Shown piece after piece: positions 57,644-64,000 of a stretch of 64,000 nt of DNA. The notes beneath the pieces are model-generated. The model saw only the letters and a list, made by a program, of their open reading frames with translations, did no database searches and was not told the DNA's origin. The DNA is from Proteiniphilum saccharofermentans (GTDB lineage: Bacteria > Bacteroidota > Bacteroidia > Bacteroidales > Dysgonomonadaceae). A program made the translations under genes and the position numbers. The stretch spans positions 2,790,001-2,854,000 of the forward strand of contig NZ_LT605205.1 of the NCBI RefSeq assembly GCF_900095135.1, in the 5' to 3' direction. Within the stretch, counting starts at the first letter, position 1. The number at the start of each line of letters is the position of its first letter.

Positions 57644-59032
57644 TTACTTTCCGATGCAGAACTTACTAAAAATATTTCCCAGTATCTCATCCGTCGATAT
57701 CTGACCGGTGATTTCGCCGAGATGGAACATGCATTCGCGGATGTCCTGGGAAAGGAAATCGTGGGTGATGCCGATCTCCAGACCTTCTTTTACACGAAGG
57801 ATAGCTTCAAATGCTTTGGTGAGGGCTTCATAATGACGCAGGTTGGTTACGATCACGTCTTCCTCGCTAATAGCAGGAATAGCGGCGGCTTTGATTAACA
57901 ACTCCTGTAACCTGCCGGTATTATACTGTTGCTTTGCTGAGATAAAAAGTCGGTTATCCCCTACCCCGAGCAGGATGTCTTCTACATTTGTACGCTTATC
58001 TTGCGGTATCAGATCGGCTTTGTTGAATAACAGTATAAGATGCTTTTCTTTTGTCTTTGGCACAATAGATGTAGCCAGCGACTCGATCTTCTCCCGTGGT
58101 GTGGTCAGGTCGACTACCCACAGCACAATGGATGCCTGTTCAATTTTCCGGAATGTACGTTCGATACCCATTGTCTCAATGGTATCGGAAGTCTGGCGTA
58201 TACCGGCCGTATCGATAAAACGGAATGTAACACCTCCTATGTTCATGGTGTCTTCTATCACATCACGTGTGGTGCCGTGGATATCGCTGACGATGGCTTT
58301 CTCCTCATTGAGCAACAAATTCAGCAAGGTCGACTTACCGGCATTGGTCTCGCCGATAATAGCGACCGGAATACCGCTCTTAATGGCATTTCCCAAACGG
58401 AAAGAACTAACCAGCTTTCCGATCTCCTGCTCAATCTCTTCGGTCAACAGGTAGAGTTGCTCCCGGTTAGCGAACTCCACATCCTCTTCCGAAAAATCGA
58501 GTTCCAGTTCGATCAGTGAAACAAACTGCAATAACTTATCCCGCAAGTCGGACAGTTTTTTGGCAAAACCTCCCCTCATCTGGTTCATCGCCACCCTGTG
58601 CGAAGCCCGTGAGGAAGAAGCAATCAGATCGGCAACAGCCTCGGCCTGGCTCAGGTCGAACTTCCCATTCCGGAACGCGCGACGGGTGAATTCTCCCGCC
58701 TCTGCCAACCGGGCTCCGTTGGCAAGTAATAGTTCCATGATCTTCTGCTGGATATACACCGATCCGTGACAGGATATCTCTACGCTCTCCTCACCCGTAA
58801 AGGAATGGGGTGCACGAAAAACGGTGACCAGTACCTCGTCCAGTACTTCATCGTCGCCCATGATCCTCCCGAAATGGACGGTATTGGCAGCAGCTTCACT
58901 TAGTTTTTTACCGGAGGGAGAATGGAATATCCGGTCGGTCAGAGAACAGCTTCCCTCGCCAGAAAGGCGGATAACTGCTATCGCTCCCATACCGGGAGGA
59001 GTAGATATTGCACAAATTATATCTTCTGTCAT
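57644..59032 (-). CDS. mnmE: tRNA modification GTPase MnmE
   Basis: 462 residues. The N-terminal tetrahydrofolate-binding domain is followed by helices enclosing a G domain: P-loop GETNAGKSTLLN, DTAGIRQTSD (G3), FNKADL (G4). The C-terminal CIGK matches the invariant Cys motif. With MnmG it installs cmnm5 at the wobble U34 of several tRNAs. Housekeeping; it marks the core-genome side of the BREX island. Confidence 0.97.
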   Translation of the reverse strand: MTEDIICAISTPPGMGAIAVIRLSGEGSCSLTDRIFHSPSGKKLSEAAANTVHFGRIMGDDEVLDEVLVTVFRAPHSFTGEESVEISCHGSVYIQQKIMELLLANGARLAEAGEFTRRAFRNGKFDLSQAEAVADLIASSSRASHRVAMNQMRGGFAKKLSDLRDKLLQFVSLIELELDFSEEDVEFANREQLYLLTEEIEQEIGKLVSSFRLGNAIKSGIPVAIIGETNAGKSTLLNLLLNEEKAIVSDIHGTTRDVIEDTMNIGGVTFRFIDTAGIRQTSDTIETMGIERTFRKIEQASIVLWVVDLTTPREKIESLATSIVPKTKEKHLILLFNKADLIPQDKRTNVEDILLGVGDNRLFISAKQQYNTGRLQELLIKAAAIPAISEEDVIVTNLRHYEALTKAFEAILRVKEGLEIGITHDFLSQDIRECMFHLGEITGQISTDEILGNIFSKFCIGK

Positions 59033-59120
59033 ATGTATGCCCCGGTATGATACGGGGAACTATTTAACTATACTTCTATTGGTTCCGCCGATTCTAACGA
59101 ATTCCGCTGAACGTTGTTTG

Positions 59121-59166
59121 TCACATTAGCACATTAGTTTCATTAGTCACATTGGCGCATTAGTCA
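59121..59166. repeat. Short cacattag repeats
   Basis: The 136-base gap between mnmE and the kinase gene ends with repeated cacattag, gtcacattg and cattagt units. Same low-complexity style as the other spacers; no gene. Confidence 0.6.
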
Positions 59167-59168
59167 TC

Positions 59169-60836
59169 TTAATACCTGAAACTACTTCCTCCCACAAACT
59201 CCCTAAGCAACGAAGTAGGTGGCAACTCACGATCGGTAATATAATTGAAATAACCCAGGAATTTGAGTAAGCGGTATGCTTCGGAATATTCCGGTACGGT
59301 ACGCGGTACACGCTGCAGGATAGGTTCCGCATGGCGCCGGATAGCTGCCAGTTCATAGATCATGGCCGAGTTGAACATCACGTCGGCATTCTCCTGATAG
59401 GGAAAAATCCATTTATCTTCACCACGCCGGACACTATCCCAACGGGAGATAGTTTGTTCCGCCGAATAACCGCGGTAGCGGTAATCACGTACGATACGGC
59501 GGATCAGCCGGTTATCGGAAGCGGGGATCCAGTTGTGGTCGTCCAGTGAAATAGTAGTCAGCGCAGAGACATAGACCATAAACTTCTTATCCGGAGGGAT
59601 ATGCTCCGTCAATTCCGGATTTAAGCCGTGGATACCCTCCACAATCAGGATACTGTTATCCTCCATTTTCAGGAAATTCTTCTTGAATTCCCGCTTACCT
59701 GTCATGAAATTATAAAACGGCAGTTCAATCTCGTCTCCTGCCATAAGCGCGAGCATATGTTGTTCGAACAACTCCAAATCGAGCGCATAAAGTGATTCGT
59801 AATCTTTCTCCCCATGTTCATCCAGAGGTGTCTGGTCCCTGTTAATGAAATAGTCATCGAGGGAGATGCCCACCGGCTTCAACAGATTCACCATCAATTG
59901 CACTTCAAGCCGTTTGCGGAAGGTAGTCTTTCCCGAAGAAGAGGGTCCCGATATCAGGACGACACGCACTCCCTCCTTAAAGCGACGGGTAATCTCTTCA
60001 GCAATACCGGCAATCTGATTAGCTTGATAAGCCTCCGCTACCTGGATCACTTCGGACATACGATTTTCCTGCTTTGCCCGGTTAAGATCACCCACATTAT
60101 CCAATTGACTTATTTTCAGAAATTTAATATGCTCCCGATACACATTCAGCAGTTTCTCCTGCTGTATTTCAGGTTCCAGTTCTACCGGATTTTCCCGGTT
60201 GGGTATCCGTAACAGATAACCGCCATTGTGCGGTTGAATATCGAACAAGGTAATATAACCGGTAGAGGGCGTCAGACTGCCGTAAAAATAGTCGATATAC
60301 TCTTCCAGTTTCGAGTAGCGGGCATAAAGAAAATCGGACGTTTCGAGCAACCGGGCTTTATCTTCCATTCCCCGTTCACGAAACAATTTCACCACTTTAG
60401 CAGTTTCCTCTTCTACCTGCACGAAAGGGATATCCGCGTCCACGATTTCCCGCATCCTTCTACGAATAGCATCCAGTTCGGGTTTACCCACCGGCACCTC
60501 TGCCTCAATCTGGAAGTAATATCCTCTTGCTACAGCGTGTTCAATATAGGTTTCCGCATGGGGGAGGGTATCATTCACAGCCTTGGCAAGAATAAAGCAG
60601 AGCGACCGTACATAGGTCCGCATGGCCGAAGAGTGGGTCAGATCTATAAACTCTATCGTTTTCGGCCGATATACCCGATAGGATAATGACTCTGTTTTAT
60701 TATTTACTTTCGCATTTGTAATCATATAGGGCGATGTAACCCCGAAAACATCAATCAATTCTTCTAATGTTGAACCGATTTTCACCTCTTTATATACATC
60801 TGTGTTAAGACAATGCACACGTACAGTATCTGTCAT
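59169..60836 (-). CDS. Nucleoside kinase with TGS and ThrRS-like domains
   Basis: 555 residues from ATG 60836 (eleven codons into the longest frame). Residues 1-60 are TGS-like; 65-200 resemble the second domain of threonyl-tRNA synthetase (THSSAMRTYVRSLCF, ARGYYFQIE). Residues 270-500 are a uridine-kinase-like P-loop fold with ISGPSSSGKTTF and NDEIELPFYNF-like (GDEIELPFYNFMTGKREF). The same fusion is common in Bacteroidota and Firmicutes as a nucleoside kinase. It would phosphorylate uridine or cytidine. Confidence 0.88.
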   Translation of the reverse strand: MTDTVRVHCLNTDVYKEVKIGSTLEELIDVFGVTSPYMITNAKVNNKTESLSYRVYRPKTIEFIDLTHSSAMRTYVRSLCFILAKAVNDTLPHAETYIEHAVARGYYFQIEAEVPVGKPELDAIRRRMREIVDADIPFVQVEEETAKVVKLFRERGMEDKARLLETSDFLYARYSKLEEYIDYFYGSLTPSTGYITLFDIQPHNGGYLLRIPNRENPVELEPEIQQEKLLNVYREHIKFLKISQLDNVGDLNRAKQENRMSEVIQVAEAYQANQIAGIAEEITRRFKEGVRVVLISGPSSSGKTTFRKRLEVQLMVNLLKPVGISLDDYFINRDQTPLDEHGEKDYESLYALDLELFEQHMLALMAGDEIELPFYNFMTGKREFKKNFLKMEDNSILIVEGIHGLNPELTEHIPPDKKFMVYVSALTTISLDDHNWIPASDNRLIRRIVRDYRYRGYSAEQTISRWDSVRRGEDKWIFPYQENADVMFNSAMIYELAAIRRHAEPILQRVPRTVPEYSEAYRLLKFLGYFNYITDRELPPTSLLREFVGGSSFRY

Positions 60837-60937
60837 ATTATTATTTTTTATTTTCACATTTATTTGCATTCAACGATTTTTTATCTATATTTAAATAATA
60901 TAAGATGCACCTCGGAAAAGTTTAACGAGTTAGATTA

Positions 60938-60971
60938 TTTGAGTCGCCTTCACTCCTCGATTGTTAATTCT
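60938..60971 (+). repeat. 34-bp dispersed repeat, left copy
   Basis: This segment (TTTGAGTCGCCTTC at its start) recurs inverted at 63241-63274 with 31 of 34 bases matching. Together they bracket the Na/Pi gene and its promoter array. Confidence 0.8.
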
Positions 60972-61022
60972 GCGTTCGGCAAAACGAGTAAACTCCTTCT
61001 GCACCTCACTTAACGGAATAAT

Positions 61023-61270
61023 TCAAGCAAGTTTGACATTTCTCTCGGCTTTCACTATATTTCCAGAATATAATAGGCGCCTCGGAAAAACTCAAGCAAG
61101 CTTGGTTTTTCTCTCGGCTTTCACTATATTTGAATAATATAGGAGGCGCCTCGGAGATGCTCAAACAAGTTTGGCATTTCTCTCGGCTTTCACTATATTT
61201 GAATAATATAGGAGGCGCCTCGGAAATGCTCAAACAAGTTTGGCATTTCTCTCGGCTTTCACTATATTTG
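61023..61270 (+). repeat. 69-bp tandem repeat carrying promoters
   Basis: Three full units start at 61023, 61092 and 61161, and a fourth of 41 bases at 61230. Each unit has -33 TTTG (or CTTG), a 20-base spacer and TATATTT(G/C), then the palindrome GAGGCGCCTC or a close variant. The last two units match TTTG-N20-TATATTTG exactly. A degraded earlier copy is visible around 60888-60930. Because 69 is divisible by three, spurious repeated reading frames appear on both strands and should not be annotated. The 60870-61297 spacer has no other gene. Confidence 0.9.
61239..61270 (+). promoter_or_regulatory. Proximal promoter of the Na/Pi cotransporter
   Basis: TTTG (61239-61242), N20, then TATATTTG (61263-61270) in the last repeat unit. 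It predicts a start near 61277 and a leader of only about 20 bases before the ATG at 61298. Confidence 0.75.
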
Positions 61271-61297
61271 CACGCTAATATACGCTATTTTTCGAAC

Positions 61298-63115
61298 ATG
61301 GACTACAGTTTCTTCGATTTTTTAAAGCTTATAGGTTCGCTGGCACTCTTCCTTTATGGGATGAAAATCATGAGCGAAGGCCTCCAAAAACTTACCGGTA
61401 ATAAACTCAGGAATATCCTGTCAGCAATGACAAAAAACCGTCTGACGGGAGTTTTGACCGGGATACTAATCACCGCCCTTATCCAATCATCATCCGCCAC
61501 CACGGTAATGGTAGTGAGTTTTGTGAACGCAGGGTTACTAAGTCTGGTTCAATCCATCGGCGTAATCATGGGTGCCAACATAGGAACCACACTTACCGCA
61601 TGGATAATCGCTTTTTTCGGATTCGGGAAATTATCGATCAGCGCACTCGCAATTCCTTTGATGGGGATTGCGCTTCCGCTTATTTTTTCCTCAAAAAGCA
61701 AAAATAAATCATTGGGAGAATTCATTTTTGGATTTTCCTTTCTTTTTATGGGGCTTGATTTTCTGCAAAATTCCATGCCCGACCTGCAAAACAATCCCGA
61801 AGTATTATCTTTCCTTCAAAACTTTACTGACAGGGGACTTCTATCCATGTTATTTTTCCTGATTGTCGGTACAATACTGACAATCATCGTCCAATCTTCA
61901 AGCGCTACGGTTGCCCTTACCCTGATCATGGCAGCAAAAGGATGGATCGACTTTCCAAGTGCCGCCGCGATGGTGATGGGAGAAAATCTCGGCACAACCC
62001 TTACCGCTAATCTTGCGGCTATTCCTGCAAATATCTCGGCAAAAAGGGCCGCATTCGCCCATTTCATATTCAATGTGTTAGGCCTTGTCTGGTTGACAAT
62101 CGCGTTTAATTTCTTTGTGGAGCTTGTCGACACGATCATTGGAGGAATTACATCCGTCAACCCCAGCGGGATGCAGTCATTTCTCGCCTCGCTCTCACCC
62201 GAGGAATACACACAGATCACTACACTTTCCAGATCGGAACTTTCGCCCGAACTTGCCGCCTTGCAAAGTGAATACCTTAATTATCAAGCCTCTACCTCGT
62301 ATGGCTTATCGCTATTCCATACACTTTACAACATCTGTAATGTACTCATTATGATATGGTTTGTAAAATTGTATGAAAAGATCTGTCTCGCAGTTATCAG
62401 ACCCAAACGAGGCGAAGAAGAAGACGAAGAATTCATACTTCAGTATATCTCCACGGGAATGGCCTCTACAGATGAACTTTCCATCCTCCAGGCTGAAAAA
62501 GAGGTGGAAGTATATGTGCAGCGTGTCCGGAAAATGTTTGGTTTCGTTAAGAAATTAACCAATTTGAATCATCACGACAAGAAGTTCCTTAAACTGTACA
62601 ACCGTACTGAGAAATATGAGGATATCTGCGACCAGATGGAGGTCGAGATAGGTTCTTATCTGGGTAAAGTGGCAGAGGGAAGGCTCAGTAATCAGAGTAA
62701 AGAGCGCGTACGTGCCATCCTCCGCGGAGTGACGGAAATAGAAAGCATTGCCGACTCAAGTTGTAATATTGCCCGGCATTTGAAACGAAAGATGGAAGCC
62801 GATGTTGTTTTTGAAGAAATTATTATCACCAATATCAACTGCATGTACGAACTGTTGGATAAGGCATTTGAAAACATGCAGGTCCTGCTCAAAAATCAGA
62901 AAATAACGGAATCGGAATTATTGCACAGCAAACATATCGAAAACAGTATCAATGAAAAGCGGAATCTCCTGAAGCGTGAGAACGTAGAGAATCTGAACCA
63001 GAATCTCTACTCATATCAAAACGGCGTTTTCTATATGGATATCGTCTCGGAATGTGAACGGATGGGAGATTATATCATGAACGTGATTGAATCGTTAGAG
63101 GTAAAGCATATTTAA
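61298..63115 (+). CDS. Na/Pi cotransporter family protein with PhoU-like domain
   Basis: 605 residues from ATG 61298. The two NptA-like halves show the QSSSATT repeats (ALIQSSSATTVMVV and VQSSSATVALTL) and GANIGTT/GENLGTT. Residues about 400-605 form a PhoU-like helical bundle. It imports phosphate with Na+, or relates to its regulation. I discard the 56 residues of upstream open frame because they are written by the repeat array. Confidence 0.92.
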   Translation: MDYSFFDFLKLIGSLALFLYGMKIMSEGLQKLTGNKLRNILSAMTKNRLTGVLTGILITALIQSSSATTVMVVSFVNAGLLSLVQSIGVIMGANIGTTLTAWIIAFFGFGKLSISALAIPLMGIALPLIFSSKSKNKSLGEFIFGFSFLFMGLDFLQNSMPDLQNNPEVLSFLQNFTDRGLLSMLFFLIVGTILTIIVQSSSATVALTLIMAAKGWIDFPSAAAMVMGENLGTTLTANLAAIPANISAKRAAFAHFIFNVLGLVWLTIAFNFFVELVDTIIGGITSVNPSGMQSFLASLSPEEYTQITTLSRSELSPELAALQSEYLNYQASTSYGLSLFHTLYNICNVLIMIWFVKLYEKICLAVIRPKRGEEEDEEFILQYISTGMASTDELSILQAEKEVEVYVQRVRKMFGFVKKLTNLNHHDKKFLKLYNRTEKYEDICDQMEVEIGSYLGKVAEGRLSNQSKERVRAILRGVTEIESIADSSCNIARHLKRKMEADVVFEEIIITNINCMYELLDKAFENMQVLLKNQKITESELLHSKHIENSINEKRNLLKRENVENLNQNLYSYQNGVFYMDIVSECERMGDYIMNVIESLEVKHI

Positions 63116-63240
63116 GGGAAAATGCGTATCTTCGTAGTTCCGGCATGCAACAGGATATAGTTGCCGCATTGCGTGTGGGACGAACGTTTTCGTTAAGCAA
63201 TATGAGCAGAAGGCAAACAAGTTTGCATTATGCCATTGTG

Positions 63241-63274
63241 AGAATTGAAAATCGAGGAGCGAAGGCGACTCAAA
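63241..63274 (-). repeat. 34-bp dispersed repeat, right copy
   Basis: Inverted copy of 60938-60971 (31 of 34 bases). It sits in the spacer after the Na/Pi gene, which also holds a GCAAACAAGTTTGC palindrome (near 63215) related to the CAAACAAGTTTG start of the 69-bp repeat. Confidence 0.8.
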
Positions 63275-63312
63275 ACGACTAATTCTATTGAATACATAAA
63301 TTCCGTAACAAT

Positions 63313-63651
63313 ATGAACGACTGGAAAAAAAGATTAGATATTGTCTACTCCACCAATCCCGATTACCACTACAAGGAAGAGGGAAGCGAGGAAGATAATA
63401 CACAGCCGAAAGAGAAACAGTTGCTTCGAATCAGCCTCGACAAACGGAATCGCAAAGGAAAGGCTGTAACGCTTGTCACCGGATTTATTGGAAATGACGA
63501 CGATCTGCAGGAACTGGGCAGGATGCTGAAGACAAAATGCGGCGTGGGCGGATCAGCCAAAGAGGGAGAGATCATCATCCAGGGCGATCATCGCGAAAAG
63601 GTACTGGCTATCCTGCAGAAGGAAGGATATGCCAAATCACGTATCATCTAA
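63313..63651 (+). CDS. SUI1/YciH-type translation factor
   Basis: 112 residues; the C-terminal 75 are the SUI1 fold with LVTGFIGNDDDLQELGRMLK, CGVGGSAKEGEIIIQGDHRE. The bacterial family resembles eukaryotic eIF1 and may monitor start-codon fidelity, but its bacterial role is not settled. Followed 36 bases later by the helicase gene. Confidence 0.92.
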   Translation: MNDWKKRLDIVYSTNPDYHYKEEGSEEDNTQPKEKQLLRISLDKRNRKGKAVTLVTGFIGNDDDLQELGRMLKTKCGVGGSAKEGEIIIQGDHREKVLAILQKEGYAKSRII

Positions 63652-63687
63652 CCACGGAAATCGGTTCACAACACAGCAGAACGATCG

Positions 63688-64000
63688 ATGGAAAATCAGC
63701 AGTCATTAGACAGACATCTGCTCCACGTGATCAAAGCATCTGCCGGATCGGGCAAAACACACCGTCTGACAGGTGAATATCTCCGTTTGCTTTTTTCAGC
63801 GCCAAACAATCACCGCCATATCCTGGCCGTAACCTTTACCAACAAGGCGACCGATGAGATGAAGTCGCGCATCGTGGAAGAGTTGTACCGGCTGGCTTCG
63901 GGTGCAGACTCCTCTTATCTGGCGGAACTGATGGACGATTTCTCCATGCGTCGGGAAGACGTCCGCACAAAAGCAAAAACCATCTTAGAAACTATTCTAC
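63688..64000 (+). CDS. UvrD/Rep-family helicase, N-terminal part (cut by window edge)
   Basis: Starts at ATG 63688. HVIKASAGSGKTHRLTGEYLRLL is the Walker A motif of superfamily 1 helicases, and AVTFTNKATDEMKSRI is motif Ia. The reading frame is open to base 64000, giving 104 residues of a protein normally over 1000. The ASAGSGKT form is typical of AddA/RecB-like repair helicase-nucleases. Confidence 0.9.
   Translation, partial: MENQQSLDRHLLHVIKASAGSGKTHRLTGEYLRLLFSAPNNHRHILAVTFTNKATDEMKSRIVEELYRLASGADSSYLAELMDDFSMRREDVRTKAKTILETIL

Noticed and set aside
61006-61233. Minus-strand frame with a 23-residue repeat
   Set aside because: It is the 69-bp promoter repeat read in frame; no signal, no start context, and the unit is divisible by three.
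61023-61270. CRISPR array at the 69-bp repeat
   Set aside because: Units adjoin directly with no unique spacers and contain promoter boxes; no cas genes nearby.
61130-61297. N-terminal extension of the Na/Pi cotransporter
   Set aside because: The extra 56 residues are also written by the repeat units and lie upstream of the best promoter box.

Overview
The window is a bacterial chromosome segment from the phylum Bacteroidota, most likely order Bacteroidales. The evidence is a SusC/SusD pair, a fimbrillin-type lipoprotein, a DUF2764-containing V-type ATPase operon, TAnnTTTG-type promoter boxes, few strong Shine-Dalgarno sequences, and intergenic spacers made of short A/T-rich repeats. I do not assign a genus.

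Region 1 (0.2-10.7 kb, minus strand) is a sialic-acid utilisation locus. In transcription order it holds a FadR-type GntR regulator, a NanM-like mutarotase, N-acetylneuraminate lyase, SusC, SusD, a sialidase lipoprotein and an MFS transporter, closed by a strong hairpin terminator. A perfect GntR-type palindrome overlaps the promoter ahead of the regulator, which suggests one autoregulated operon. No ManNAc/GlcNAc epimerase is present. Region 2 (11.1-22.4 kb, plus strand) is four tandem, diverged GH78 alpha-L-rhamnosidases with secretion signals, followed by a fimbrillin-like lipoprotein.

Region 3 (24.2-34.6 kb) holds a ParE-type toxin-antitoxin pair, an SGNH esterase, a complete RND tripartite efflux operon, two membrane proteins with metallopeptidase-like motifs (DUF3810, DUF3267) and a MATE exporter. 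Region 4 (34.9-42.6 kb) is a V/A-type ATPase operon E-DUF2764-A-B-D-I-K. Its K subunit carries the residues that bind sodium in Enterococcus NtpK. A cation-diffusion transporter follows.

Region 5 (44.0-57.1 kb, minus strand) is the most notable part: a type 3 BREX phage-defence island in the order brxF, brxC/pglY, pglXI, an extra AlbA_2/GHKL-ATPase gene, brxHII, pglZ, brxA. Apparent gene remnants flank it: a decayed rhuM on the promoter side and a short signal-peptide ORF on the other. The extra gene contains an 11-bp tandem repeat near its 3' end, and its stop overlaps the helicase start, so slippage could switch the downstream genes. BrxF lacks a visible Walker A motif.

Region 6 (57.6-64.0 kb) is housekeeping: mnmE, a TGS-type nucleoside kinase, a Na/Pi cotransporter preceded by a 69-bp tandem repeat in which each copy carries a Bacteroidota promoter, a SUI1-type factor, and the start of a UvrD-like helicase cut by the window edge.
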